Shown here piece by piece: positions 1 to 11,800 of a stretch of 64,000 nucleotides of DNA. The translations under genes were made by a program, and so were the position numbers. Source of the DNA: Amoebophrya sp. A120 (taxonomy: Eukaryota; Sar; Dinophyceae; Syndiniales; Amoebophryaceae). Below the pieces are notes generated by a model. That model was not told the origin of the DNA. It worked only from the letters and a program-made list of their open reading frames with translations, and searched no databases. Positions within the stretch are counted from its first letter, which is position 1. Each line of letters starts with the position of its first letter. The stretch lies in assembly GCA_905178155.1 (NCBI GenBank), contig CAJINV010000001.1:8339599-8403598 (forward strand), written 5' to 3'.

Positions 1-1904
1 ACCTTCATTATCCCGTCCGGAAAGTGCCGGGGCCCGTTCCCCGAAACCACGCGGCCGTACTTCGCCAATGCGGCCATCTGGTACGCGGCGTCAAACATGC
101 CGCAGTTCGCCGCGTCCCAAATGGCCACGAACCCGGTGGAGCCACAGGACCGAATCACCTGCTCCCGCCGCAGGCAGTCCAGCACGTAGGCTTTTTGCGT
201 TTCGGCGTCCGAGGTTTTTCCGCTGGACAGCACGCCGCTGATTCTTTCCAAGAACGGCTTCACGCGCGCGACGTAGATCGGCGACCCGTCCCGCGCGCGA
301 AGGATATTCACGCTGGTGGTAGGCGCTCCAGTTCTTTCGCCGCTTGTTTTACTCGCAGTTGTACTATCGACAGGAACAAGTTCGGGTCTTGCCTGGAGAC
401 CGCGGTTCTTCGGGCTCGTGCGCTGGTGCTGCCGCAGGTAGAGACCCGGGGACAGTGCAACTGCCGCGCTCTCTGTGTCGGCGTCATCCTCCTCTTTTTT
501 CCCCTGCCGCAGCTTGTAGAAAGTCGATTTTCCAGGGGAAGAAGGCGTCGACTGCTCCCCGGCAGGGGGTCGTGTGCAGTCTAAATCATGCCTCGGAGTA
601 GACGAAACGGGACACGACTTCTGGTGAAAGATCCCGTGGGGAAAGATATGCTCCCGAGCTAGCCGGTCCGCGTCGGCGTCACTGAGAATCTCCAGGTCCA
701 TGCTGTACCCACAGGAGCCGCTCGAAGTTGATGTACTGTTCGGGATGATCATCGGAGAGGACCCATCTTCCGCTCCCAAGTGCTCCGCTTTATTCTGGTG
801 CAAAATTTGCTGCTTGTACCACGAGAGAAGAGCTCCTTTCTTCTTTTTCTTGTTTTGCCCCCCGCCTCTGGGGCTGCTCACTTCCTTTGTCCGACCCAGT
901 TGCTCCGCGAAGACCGCCGCCCGGAATAGCACGGTCCCCGCCATCTTTTCCAGGACAAAGGTTACCCCGGAACCTAAGCTCGTGCTTTCCATCTTCCGGC
1001 ACTCCTTGAAATGCACACGAAGATAGCGGTAGGCGCACACGTCCGGGCCGGAAAAGGCCTCGAAGAATTCTTCCACCATCAGGTCCACAAGTAATTGCAG
1101 ATTTTTCGCGTCTTTCGCATAGTTGGGAATCAAGTCCTCCTTCACGAATTCCTTCAGCGACGGCCACCCGGGATTCGTCTGTTCCTCGCGGTCCACGAGA
1201 GTCTTTTCCGCTAGGTCAACATTTTTCCCTTCTCGATTTCTCGTTTGCATGGACCCGACCACTTCCGTCGCGCGGTGCTGCAGCTTTTTTGTTTTATTCA
1301 GAGGGCCGTTGTTCGCATCGATCTCCTCGCGCAACATCGAATGAAGGCGTCTCTCCCGCACCATTTTCTCGAGGAGTTCCGAAACAAGCGGCTCCAGCTT
1401 CATCTCTCCCATCCGGGTTTTCAACTTCTCGCCAACCGGCTTTGCCAAACGAGAAAACCACGAGCTGGTGTTTTTCGTGGTGCTAGTTGTTCTCCTACTA
1501 GTCGTGTCCACCGCCAGCTTCGCAGCGACCGCAGAGAGCTGCGACATCTCCGGCTGGAGCAACGCGCTGTTTTTGTCTTTTTCATTGGACGTCGTCGTGC
1601 GCGTTGCCGTTGATGCGGTGCCGCGTTCTTGTTGCGCGGTGTTGTCCACAAGTTTCTGGTCCACCGTAAAGCACGAACTGTCGACGTCCCTTGGGGACCC
1701 CATGGTGCTACCCGACGCACCGCCAGCCAAAGTCCCGCCGTCACTGTCCGATCGGGATAGGTTGTGCTGAAACTGCAGCTCGATCTCCGTGAGCTCCTCG
1801 TTCGTGTTGTTCCGCTTCCCACCCTCGCCGCCCGGAGGACTGCCGGCGCAGCAAGGGTCCGCATGGTGTGGCGGCTCACAACTGCGAAGAATATCGTTGC
1901 CCAT
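1..1904 (-). CDS. hypothetical protein, C-terminus beyond window
   Basis: An open frame runs without a stop from an ATG at 1904-1902 to the window edge, about 634 codons, so the gene continues to the left. The N-terminal 150 residues are Ser/Thr/Asn-rich and probably disordered. Around residues 225-330 there is a more ordered helical stretch containing LVDLMVEEFFEAFSGPD. The last 60 visible residues, with the segment GFVAIWDAANCGMFDA, have the look of an alpha/beta enzyme core and faintly recall the kinase half of 6-phosphofructo-2-kinase, but no P-loop is visible, so I do not assign it. Plus-strand ORFs over this interval are shadows of this high-GC3 frame. No introns are evident in the visible part. 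Confidence 0.75.
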   Translation of the reverse strand, partial: MGNDILRSCEPPHHADPCCAGSPPGGEGGKRNNTNEELTEIELQFQHNLSRSDSDGGTLAGGASGSTMGSPRDVDSSCFTVDQKLVDNTAQQERGTASTATRTTTSNEKDKNSALLQPEMSQLSAVAAKLAVDTTSRRTTSTTKNTSSWFSRLAKPVGEKLKTRMGEMKLEPLVSELLEKMVRERRLHSMLREEIDANNGPLNKTKKLQHRATEVVGSMQTRNREGKNVDLAEKTLVDREEQTNPGWPSLKEFVKEDLIPNYAKDAKNLQLLVDLMVEEFFEAFSGPDVCAYRYLRVHFKECRKMESTSLGSGVTFVLEKMAGTVLFRAAVFAEQLGRTKEVSSPRGGGQNKKKKKGALLSWYKQQILHQNKAEHLGAEDGSSPMIIPNSTSTSSGSCGYSMDLEILSDADADRLAREHIFPHGIFHQKSCPVSSTPRHDLDCTRPPAGEQSTPSSPGKSTFYKLRQGKKEEDDADTESAAVALSPGLYLRQHQRTSPKNRGLQARPELVPVDSTTASKTSGERTGAPTTSVNILRARDGSPIYVARVKPFLERISGVLSSGKTSDAETQKAYVLDCLRREQVIRSCGSTGFVAIWDAANCGMFDAAYQMAALAKYGRVVSGNGPRHFPDGIMK

Positions 1905-2926
1905 GATCTATTGACGCCTAGCCCCCAGTTTTTTTTGACGTTTTGACGGGTTGCGCCCGTTCGTAAGTTCCGCACTTCTGATGGTGCCGCTCGAGCTTGT
2001 CTTGATGTAGCTCAATGAAGGTCCTGAAGGTTCACCTTTGCGTCATCTTCCCCCCGCCTTCGTGGACAAGCCTCACTGATGCTGTGGTACTCCAGTCTGA
2101 TGTAGGGTGAAAACAGATGCCGAGTGTCAATGTATGCCGTCTTCATCGTACATCAAATTTAATCTTCAAGGGGATTAGGACGCGACTTTCGAAAAAAAAA
2201 AGCGCTTCAAACAAATTTCAAAAAAAACACAAACAAACTATACTGAGGGACGGTCCAGGTAACGGACAGATCAGATGAATAAGTGGGGCAGCACGAAACA
2301 TAAGTGAAGGAAAAATGGGTACAGCACAGAGGCGGGCTCAGACTGGCGAGTTGGTTGGGTCATTTAGAAAATTTTCCCGCCACGACAGCACCACAGAGAC
2401 AGAATTGCAAAACAATAAACACATCGATCTAATTAGCAGCACGACCGAGCAACATGAAAGTTGTGGGGGCCTTTAAACCGATAAATAGACAGACTCTTCC
2501 GCCTCTTGATGACGACTGTATCTTAACCGATGTTTCAGTTATCTTGACGAAGCTCACCGACTCCAGCGGGTAGACAATTCCAAAGTTAGTAGTCACTGAT
2601 TCCCTTGTAACATACAGCCACAGCAGGGGTACAATGTTGTACGGGCTTTGCTTCCCCCGAATAGATACTAAAGGCCAAGTATTTTCGCTGCAAAAAAAGG
2701 ACAGTGCAGGAATTCGTGCGCGTATGCTTTTCGGGTCGCTTTGAGGAGGGCAGTGGTACATTTAGTACACCATCTTTTCACATGAACTTGGTTGCAAGCT
2801 CCGAAACATTTTTTTCTCCACCCAGATGGAGCAAGAGAAATCAAAGAGAGCTCATCATGTAGGCATTTACAAGATTGTCGGTCCAGCACGACCAAGTTCG
2901 AAAAACCATCTTTGTCCTCAGAATAC
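1905..2926. other. intergenic, no gene recognised
   Basis: About 1 kb between two minus-strand genes. It contains A/T-rich runs near 2190-2230 and only short ORFs without convincing composition. It probably holds the 3' end of the ankyrin gene and the upstream region of the gene to its left. I see no inserted element of the kinds found elsewhere in the window. Confidence 0.5.
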
Positions 2927-4348
2927 TCATGCGCCAGCAAATCTGGCTCTCGTTGGCGTTGCGACCACCGGGGCACGGATTTCCGGTCGGCGTTCCTGCG
3001 CTTGACCGATCTGTTGGTCCCGATCATCTTCATTCGGTAGAACTACAGCAGCATCTCCTCTCCTGCCACCTTCTGGTTCTGTTGCTGGTCCGGCAACATT
3101 ATCTTCCTCCCCCGAGTTAATCTCCTCTCCTGAGGCCGCTTTTGGCGAGGCAACGGTCGTCGGCGTGCTGTCCCTGGTATCCGCGCAAGAAGTCTTTCCG
3201 GCAGTGGAGCTGCAGCTCGAGGCCCGGCTTGCAGAAACCCCCGCTTTCGTCGGCGTTTGCCGTAATTGCTCCGTCGACGTCACTGGCTGAATAGTATTTT
3301 TACCATCCTTGTTCTGGGAAGAAGTGCTTGCGAGCATATGTGAACTGGAGGTAGCACTGCCGCTTTGAGCCGCGGAGTGCTGATCCGCTTCTTGTAGAAT
3401 TGCGGCAACAGCAGAGCGAAGGTGTTCCCCGCCTTCCGTGAGCATGGTGCTCTTCTTGTTCGCTGCAAAAACTGGGCTGCCGCCGGAAGCTCTTTCCAGT
3501 ACTGTACCGCTGCTTGCTGTCAGCGGCGCTGCACCTCCCGCCAAGAGCAAGGTTTCCGCGCGGCAGCGCTTCTCGTAAGCCTCTTCCATAATGTCTTTGA
3601 ACAGATCGCCGCGAGCGGTCGCGTTGTACATGTAAGCGCACTGAAAGGCGTCGACTGCCATGCCGCCGCTCTTCACCAGGTCTGTTTTCCGGTTGGGGTC
3701 CGCTCCGCCCTCGACAATCAACGTCGCAACGTGGTCCAGCTCGAACCTGTTTTTCCCCCGCAAACCCTCCATGGCCGCGTGCAAGGGCGTCTCTCCCGAG
3801 TCGTTCATGGCGACGCACTGCAGACTGTGCCACGGCTTCGTGGTCGGTTTATTCCCATTCTGGTCGGAGGTTGTCGTGACGACCACCGGTGGACTAACGA
3901 ACTTCTTCTCCAAATGCAGCAACCGCTTGATGATCTTATTGTTCCCCTCCGATGCGGCAATGTGCATGGGAACCTCCCCATCCGACGCCTTCGCGACCAG
4001 TAAAAGCCGAAAGAAGAGCTTCTTGGCGGTCAAATTTTCGTCCGCGTTGTTGTTCGACATCATTTCTGCTCGGACTTTATTCACATGCTCCGCCTTCACC
4101 AGGTAGTTCTTCGGCAGCGGGCGGATTTGCCCGCTGCTGGTCACGGTGAGGGACACGAGCACATCAAGGCACTTCACGGCGTTGTACCCCGCAAGGTAGT
4201 GCATCACCGTCCACCCAAACATACCGGTCGACGTCATCTCCCGGAAATCGGACAGAATCGTCGGGCATAGTCGCTGCATCATCTCCGGGTCGTCCGCCTC
4301 CATCGCCTTGGCGAATTGCGGCTCTGCCTGGTCCAAATCCGCTGGCAT
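2927..4348 (-). CDS. ankyrin-repeat protein
   Basis: A single open frame encodes about 473 residues from the ATG at 4348 (MPADLDQ). The frame stays open 25 codons further upstream, but that part looks like leader. At least three ankyrin-type units are visible: GWTVMHYLAGYNAVKCLDVL near residue 45, DGEVPMHIAASEGNNKIIKR near residue 125, and SGETPLHAAMEGL followed by LIVEGGADPN near residues 185-215. The last 190 residues are Ser/Thr/Ala/Glu-rich and probably disordered. Ankyrin repeats mediate protein-protein contacts; no catalytic domain is visible, so the partner is unknown. No intron or inserted element is needed to read the gene. Confidence 0.8.
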   Translation of the reverse strand: MPADLDQAEPQFAKAMEADDPEMMQRLCPTILSDFREMTSTGMFGWTVMHYLAGYNAVKCLDVLVSLTVTSSGQIRPLPKNYLVKAEHVNKVRAEMMSNNNADENLTAKKLFFRLLLVAKASDGEVPMHIAASEGNNKIIKRLLHLEKKFVSPPVVVTTTSDQNGNKPTTKPWHSLQCVAMNDSGETPLHAAMEGLRGKNRFELDHVATLIVEGGADPNRKTDLVKSGGMAVDAFQCAYMYNATARGDLFKDIMEEAYEKRCRAETLLLAGGAAPLTASSGTVLERASGGSPVFAANKKSTMLTEGGEHLRSAVAAILQEADQHSAAQSGSATSSSHMLASTSSQNKDGKNTIQPVTSTEQLRQTPTKAGVSASRASSCSSTAGKTSCADTRDSTPTTVASPKAASGEEINSGEEDNVAGPATEPEGGRRGDAAVVLPNEDDRDQQIGQAQERRPEIRAPVVATPTRARFAGA

Positions 4349-5411
4349 GGTTTGTCTTTGTCCGGCAAAAGGGTCGTGGGTATAAGAAGTAGTTTCAGTT
4401 CTGTATGATGCTACGAAAAGCATTTATCAAACTCAAATCAATAGCACGCTCAAAAAGGACTGTTACACGGCTTTAATTCAAACCTTTGGTATTTGATGAT
4501 AAATCGCTAAAAACAGTAGCGACAAAGAGATCGTGGAGAGTCGCTTTAAATAAAGGTATCTTTTACAGCACCCGAACCAATCAATGCGGCCTGTCGTCAA
4601 TGAAAAAGCTGAACCTTTTGAACATCCAGAAAGTCGGTGCTAAAAAAAGCCGAGAATCGAGCCACGGAGGAAAAAAATTTGAATTTTTGGATAGGATCTT
4701 CGTCGATCATCTTCAGACCATTCTCAGCCTGCTGTCACAGATCATACAAAACCTTTTTACAGCACACTGATCGCTATCTTGGAAAGCAAGATCTACTTTT
4801 GAAAACTACTCAGCACAAATTTTGTTGCATGTATTCTTTCGCGTGGTGTGGTTTACCGAAAAGGGATCCAAAACGCCATCGACACAAATTTTAGCCTGAA
4901 GATCCTCGTCGCACATCGTCGACGCACTAGCGGAATAATTTCCATCCCTGTGATTGACCTAGAGCTTTTTGAACAATCGTTTTCTACGTAAGACGTGCTT
5001 GCTACTTCAGCGAGAAAAGAGGCCTATTCCGGGAGAGGGACCAGCCAGAAGCTAGTGCTACCAGCTCCAGTGGTTTTTTTCGTGAAATCCAGTGCGCAGG
5101 TCCTGAATGACACAAGTTGTACTCTACATGTATTCTCAGAAGAAGAAGTCAGCACTTACGATGTTGATTCACAACATTTCGCTAGCTCCAACCTGGTCAT
5201 GAAGACCAGGACTTGGCTCGACTACCACTTTTCAGAATCCATGTAGATCGACGGTGAGACTACTTTACGATATGTACTCATCTCTTCGCGAATAGGTTCA
5301 AGCACCCTATAATTATCGAAGAAGGAGCACCAGCATGTCTACAAGTCTTCCTTGCAAAACTACTGTGCGATTTAAGTAGCGGATCTCTCCATTCGTCCCT
5401 TAACACGCCCT
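4349..5411. other. intergenic, no gene recognised
   Basis: About 1 kb, more A/T-rich than the neighbouring genes. The plus-strand ORFs at 4486-5246 have no recognisable domain and a composition typical of non-coding DNA here. No inverted-repeat element was found. Confidence 0.5.
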
Positions 5412-5771
5412 TCAGCAGACTACGTCCTTGCCGTCGACCAGTTCGTAGGACACGACAGCGCCACCTTCGCCACTAACCACCACCTTGCACTTTCCGCTGT
5501 TTTTTGCAACTTCCGCCGCGTATTGCTGTGCCGTGAAAGAGGTGAGTGCCGCGGTCAAAGCAACCTTGTCCGCCTCACTTTTTGCCTTGAACCCGCTAGT
5601 CAACTTGGGTTTTCGCGGGCAGATGAAGGCTTCGAACTTCGCCTTGCTTCCTTCCAGGTCGACGCAGTCCTTTGCGACAACTAAGCGATCCGTCGGCGCA
5701 CACTCCAGGAGGGTAAGCTTCCTTCGCAGCAATTTGTCGACGTACCTGGCAAAAGGTTTTTGATAATACAT
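5412..5771 (-). CDS. small hypothetical protein, possibly secreted after splicing
   Basis: A 119-residue frame starts at ATG 5771, preceded in frame by a stop, and ends with the residues ELVDGKDVVC. It has Cys residues at three spaced positions and a mixed, protein-like composition. Just upstream, in another frame (about 5826-5765), lies a hydrophobic run SALLLCALLWMMTIDVL that would make a good signal peptide. A strong-looking donor, CAG|GTACGT, sits inside the overlap, so a short intron joining the two frames is possible. I could not settle a unique junction. No family recognised. Confidence 0.4.
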   Translation of the reverse strand: MYYQKPFARYVDKLLRRKLTLLECAPTDRLVVAKDCVDLEGSKAKFEAFICPRKPKLTSGFKAKSEADKVALTAALTSFTAQQYAAEVAKNSGKCKVVVSGEGGAVVSYELVDGKDVVC

Positions 5772-5856
5772 CGATCGTCATCATCCATAGTAGTGCGCAG
5801 AGCAACAATGCACTTCGTGAACCAGCCACGCAGGATCCTCTACTAGTCCGATTTTT

Positions 5857-8800
5857 TTAGCTGCAAAAACAACTGCGTTGTAAACCTAACTTTATGCAAA
5901 ATCCTAACGCCAGAAATAAACGTAAACACAAATACTCATTTTTCGCCAGCAGGGCGGATTTTAGTGTCGGTCCGTGGGCGACACCGAAGATGTCAACCAC
6001 GTCGTGCGGTCGGAGGTTTGCTTCCTTGCACAGCTTCTGGATGTGGTTGGCTACCTCCCGGCCCGCCGCCATCTGCAACAATTCTGGATCCGGGGTGAAG
6101 TCCAACAAGACGAGGTTCTTGTTGTCGTCGTAGTCAAAAGCCAAGTCTGCTTTTGCGCCCGCCTGGCCGACGGTGATATCCCTGGCGATGTCCAGATCGT
6201 TCTTGTCAAACATCAAGCCCAGGATTTCGCACTGTTCGTTGTTCGCCTGGTACTGTTCGATGTCCTTCACGCCCCAGGTATCCAGCACCGCCTGCACGTC
6301 CTTCATCTCTATCTTCGCCTTCTTGCACTTCTTCTGCGTGCTGGCTTTTTTCGTCTTCAGATTGGCGACGAGCGAGACCTTCACGTCGGTGGCGGTTTTT
6401 TGCGGTAGCACCGTGAGCTCCATCACGTTCACTTCGTCCTTGATGTACTCCTGGAGTTCGAGCAGCTGCGCGACATCGCCCTCTTTCTCGTCGTCGACGA
6501 TCACCCGCATGGACTTCAAGGGTGTTTTCACGCCGATCTTTTTCCTCGCGCGCAGTTGCCGTGCGGTCTCGATCAGATTCTGCATCAGCTTCACGGACTT
6601 CTCGATCTCCTCGTTGATCAACCGGGGGTTAAACCGCGGCCGCATCACGAAGTGCACGCACTCCGCCTTTTTCGGATGATTTTCCGGCAACGCACGTTGC
6701 AGGTTTTCGTAGATGAAATCGGCGATGAAGGGGGTGACGGGCGCGAAAAGAATGGTCACGTCGAGGATCACGGAGTACAACACGGTCAAACTCGTTTTCG
6801 CTTCCTCCTGCCCATTTTCTCCGCGCATGCGCTGGCGGTTCAGGCGGATGTACCAGTTGGTCAGCTGTTCCCAGAACCCGGCGAGGAGCGGGACGACGGC
6901 GTAGAGTTTGTAATTGTCCATTTCCGTCTCCACCGTGCGCAGCAGGTTGTTGCACGCGGCGAGAATCCACCGGTCGGTGAGATTCCTCGTCGACTCGAGG
7001 AGCGCGAAATCGGGCTGGAACGGGCTGTCGGTCTTACCCTCTAATCGGTAGGACTCCATCACCAAAAAGCGGTACGCGTTGTACCACGGCAGGAAGATGT
7101 CTTTCACCTGTTGGGATAAAGTCATGAGAACGGTCAAATTTAAATCTTTACGGCTGAACGTAAAAGAAACTACTGGCGTAGTGATGTTCGAGAGTACTGA
7201 TGATGCGAGGGCATCAAAATAAAGCAGAAGAAACACTAAACTTCGGTTGGCAACTCAATATACCACGTCATTCACGTGGGCCTCCTTGAACCGCAAGGGT
7301 TCCGCGCGGACCGCGGGCGAGTTGCACATGTACATTCGGACGGCGTCGGCGCCGTATTTTTCCGTCATCAGGAGCGGATCCGGGTAGTTTTTCAGGGACT
7401 TGGACATCTTCTTCCCGTCCTCGGCGAGGATCAGACCGTTGCAGATCAGATTCAGAAATGGCGGTTTGTCGAACAAATGGGTGGACAGAACCATCAAGGT
7501 GTAGAACCTGTTGATTGTATGTGTAAAAAGATCTAAGTTGAATACCAGAAACAATGGTGCAGCATGATTTGGTTTTCTTGAAAATGGGTGCGCATCATGG
7601 AGGCCCAGATGATCTTCATAATGTTGCGCCGTTTAGAACTATCACGCAAATAAAAATCAGGTACTATCAAAAAATACCATCCCCTCGTCTGATCCAAGCC
7701 TTCGGCGATAAATTGCGCCGGAAACCCGCCGTTCTCCATCAGTTCCTTGTTTTCGAAGGGGTAGTGCATCTGTCCGTATGGCATGGACCCGGATTCGAAC
7801 CAGCAGTCGAATACTTCCTCGATGCGCTTCAGCATGCCCTTGCCCTTCTTGGACGGAATTTTGATGTCGTCGATGAAGTGGCGGTGGATGTCCGTGATTT
7901 TCCTCCCCGCATACTCCTCCAGCTCCTTGACGGACCCGATACACACCACCTCTTCGAAATCGTCCGACACCCACAGCGGGATCGGGGTGCCCCAGAACCG
8001 GCTGCGGGAGATGCACCAGTCCCGGGCCTCGGCGAGCCAGTTGTGGAACCGCTTCTCCTGGACGAAGGTCGGCACCCACCGGGTCTGCTCGTTGTTCTTG
8101 ATCAACTTCTCCCGAATCTCCTCCACCTTCACGAACCAGGAGGGCATGGCCTTGTAGATCAGCGGCGTCTGCGACCGCCAGCAGTGCGGGTAGCTGTGCT
8201 CGATTTGGGACGAGGCGGCCAGCAGCTTGCGGTCCTTCAGGTTCTTTTTGATCAGGGGGTCGGCTTCTACTTTCGCGTTCAACCCCTTGAAGTCCACCAC
8301 GTCGTCGACGAACTTGCCGTCGTCGTTCACGAACATGGGCATGCCGTCGCCCTGCTTGTTGATCAGTCCGTGGTTCACACAGACCCGGAAATCGTCGTCA
8401 CCGTGCTGCGGGGCCTGGTGGACGATCATGGTACCGGCCTCGGTCCCCACGTACTCATCCACGAAGACGGACCAGGCCTTGTCCAGGTTCACTTTCGTTC
8501 TCGCGTAGTCGAAGAGCGGCTTGTACCGGAGGCCGCCGAGCTCCTTTCCCGGGACGGTTTTCACGATTTTGCAGCTGTCCTTAGCAACCTTCGTCTTCCC
8601 GAAATACCCGAAGTTGTTCATTTCGGACAACACCCACTCAAACCGTTCCTTTCCGACAATGATCGTCTCGGTTTTGTTCGTTTCCGCGTTCGGGGGGAGC
8701 TCAACGTAGAAATACGTGTGCGTCGGGTGGACGCAGAGCGCTAAGTTGGAAGGCAGCGTCCAGTATCAAATGCAAAAATGTCTGGGTCTGGAAAGTCGTA

Positions 8801-11800
8801 ATGCTAAAAGTGGATGATAGCCGGACTGCAATACGCAGCCAAGCATGACAAATTTTTGAGCGGCTACGTGTTGCGTATTCCGCATGAGAAACNTTTCCAG
8901 ACCCAGACATTTTTACAATCCATACCTCAGAAGCGGTTGCAATGGTACTGCCCATAAACTCCTGCAGCGCCGCGCGGCCGAAGAGAGCGACGATCCAATA
9001 TCGCAATGACAAATCCCCCCTCCCCATATTGACGCGGTAGGTTTTCGCAAATTTGCGTTGCTGATATGTGACCACAAATCGTGTCTGTGTTGCAAGACGG
9101 CAACTCCACCGGCTCCGCTGCATTATGCAGGCGGTTTGTCAACATGCTGTTAAGCGCTACAGCACGGACGTTTTTCATGCTAAAAAGCGCCTAGATTAAA
9201 GCCTCTCTACTCAGGCTTGATATGGGTCATCTGCAGTCCTGTCCAGCAAGACAAATCTGACTTGTGTACTCAAATCCAGCATCAGAAACTTCGTTTTCAT
9301 ATGGGGAGAAGGGATTTTTCCTTTTGATATCAAAGCCTTGACCGCCACGCCGGTTTCGTGTTCCAATAAATCCGCGACGCCGAGCGCCCGGAGGTGTTCC
9401 GCGGTTCCGCCGAGAAATTTGCTGGCCCCGACCCGGGCGTGAATAATCAGCGCCTCCGCGACGGTGTGGAGGTTCAGATTGGCCTTCGCCTTGTCAATCG
9501 CGCCGGAGTACAGGGCTTGTCGTGCCGCGAACCGACCGATTTCTTCCAAAACGGTAATGTTCGCGTCGGGCGTGACCTGTTTGTCATCGGCAATACCGTC
9601 CTTCGGAAACATCGGGTCCGTCCCCTGCACCTGCGCGGCACCTTCGGCCGCCGCGACAACCGACGCGGCGCCGGACCGGGATAGTAAGTCCGCAAGCCTT
9701 TCGTGCGTTTGGAACTTCTCACCAAGAACTCCCGCGATGCAGTGCTCCGCGATCCCCTCGGAGGCGAGGCGGAAATCCGGTTTGGAAGCCATGTCCTTGG
9801 TCCGCAGAGCCTTGGACAGCTTGAAGTTCGTCACATTGTTGGAGGTGGTCGGCTTCATGACCTTACAATGCCGGGCGATGTCCGTGTCTTCCAACGGCGT
9901 TTTGTACTGCAACTTGCTCAACCCGGCGCCGGTTAAACCCGCGCCCAGAATCTGCTCATTGGACATTCCCATCGACTCCATCGCGTTTTCAATATTTTCC
10001 TGCTCCTCCCCCCGCAGCTGCGCCATCCGTTCCGGCTCGATCAAACGAAAGCTCGCGTCGGGCACGTAGGTCACGTCCGCCGCTTGGTACAGTGCGGATA
10101 GCTTTTATGCAATACAAATATGCCCCCACACGACCCAGTTTTTGTCATGCAAGAAGTACTTCAGCATTGTCTCCTCTGATGCGAAATTTGCAAGGCTGCC
10201 TTCGCTGAGACCAAGACGCACTATCAAAATCTTGAATCAATTTGTCTTGCGACCCGTGCATCTGCTTATCCTTTCCAGAGGCTGCTTTTTGCAATACAAA
10301 TTTCTGAGTCAGAAGGCATAATTGCTTTGCATAACTTCCCGTCCCCGAAGACATCAGAAGAACGACTCGGCTTGTAGAAGTTATCGATGGAATTGTCCTA
10401 TGCATTGCAAAAGTATCGTACTCGTACTACTTGCGTTTCTGCATTACAAATCTTTTTATCAAGGCAAATCCGCATTACAGCTTCAGTTTGTAGTGCTAGG
10501 TGAATTTGTAATGCATTTATACGAGTACGATGCTTTTGCAGTTCATATGTCCTGGGCGTGTTTGTCCTTTTCGGTCAAAAACGCAACTTCGTCCCGGGAG
10601 TGGTCGGACTCGATCACCATCACGTCGCCGAGTTCCGGGTCGACAATCATGTGGCAGAGGCACTCTAAAAGCCTATCATCCCGGTCCATCTCGTGCTCCA
10701 TCACGAGCAGTTGCTCCGCATCTTTTAGGAATCCGGTGCAGCATAAAATGTCGACAATCCCACCCTCATCAAGTGTCATGATATCGTCCATGTGGATCAT
10801 CACGATTTTCATCTGCTCGTGAATCGTCCCATCGTTATCTTTCTCCGGGCCCAGTAAGTCCAACGCGTCCTCAATGTCGCAGAACGAGGAAAACATTTCC
10901 AACAAATCCCTCGTTTTACTAACTTTCGTCTCGTCCGGGATCACCATGACAATGTCCCGTCGCGTCCGGTGCGGCTCCGTCCCGGGGACCCGGGGCAAAT
11001 GCCGGTCCTGACTCATGCCGACCACTTCTAACAACTGTGTCCGATCCCCCGCCACCTGCACGATCGTGTGGTTGTCGCGAGATTGCAAGATCGAGACCTT
11101 CGCGGGGGGGGAGTTCTGCTCCTTCTCCATGTCCCCCATGTTGTCCGCGCCGATTTCTCCGGTGGCGAGATATCGCGCTTCCGCGGGTAGTTTATCCCCA
11201 CGCGTGCACGAAATGTCGGTTTGCGACTGCTTGGCCGCGCGGCCCATGAGGTCTTGCAACAAGGCGGAGTCTTGTGGTTGCCCGGACAGGTTGTCGTTTT
11301 TCATTTTTTCGTCCCTTTTCCTCCTTTGCTCCGGGTCGATGTCCATCTCGACCCCCGGCATGAGTTCGATCGACCCCCAGAGTTGCGCCCCTTTTACCCG
11401 CAGTTGCATCCCCAACTCCTGCACGAACTCGTTCTGCCAGGAACTGTTCAACAATAACGCGTCGCGGATGTGCAACCGTCTCACTCTTTCCTCCAGCATG
11501 TTGCCGAAATGCATCAGGATTCATCAAATGCAAAAGTGTCTGGGTCTGGAAACTTGTGATGCTGGGTGGCGTCTCATGATGAGGCCACAAATGCTGGCTT
11601 AGCATGACAAGTTTCTGAGTTTCTAGGTGTTGCCTATTCTGCATGACAAACTGCGTTTCTGCATCACAGAAAAATGGAGCTCTTGGGTAACGTGCATGAC
11701 AGATTTAAGAGCCATGCCAGACAAGCATGACAAATCTCGCAATCTTCCAGACCCAGACATTTTTACAGTTGATAGGATTTCGCTCGCCACAATCTCCGGG

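Noticed and set aside
1-250. 6-phosphofructo-2-kinase assignment for the edge gene
   Set aside because: Only a short VAIWDAANC-type segment resembles it; no P-loop or catalytic residues are visible.
24-584. Plus-strand ORF at the left edge
   Set aside because: It overlaps the long minus-strand frame of the edge gene, has Arg/Gly/Cys-heavy composition typical of the antisense of G/C-rich codons, and has no domain.
7554-8744. 396-codon plus-strand ORF
   Set aside because: Entirely antisense to conserved IleRS exon 9; an artefact of high third-position G/C.
8926-9224. A further element at about 9000-9224 starting TATCAAG
   Set aside because: No clear inverted repeat or matching flanks; the two possible junctions do not give a convincing continuous frame.
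9211-11514. The unknown ORFs inside IleRS intron 8 as the introner mobilising enzyme
   Set aside because: They show no transposase-like motif (DDE, HUH, reverse transcriptase, tyrosine recombinase). They are themselves interrupted by three elements and their ends look like exons of an ordinary gene.
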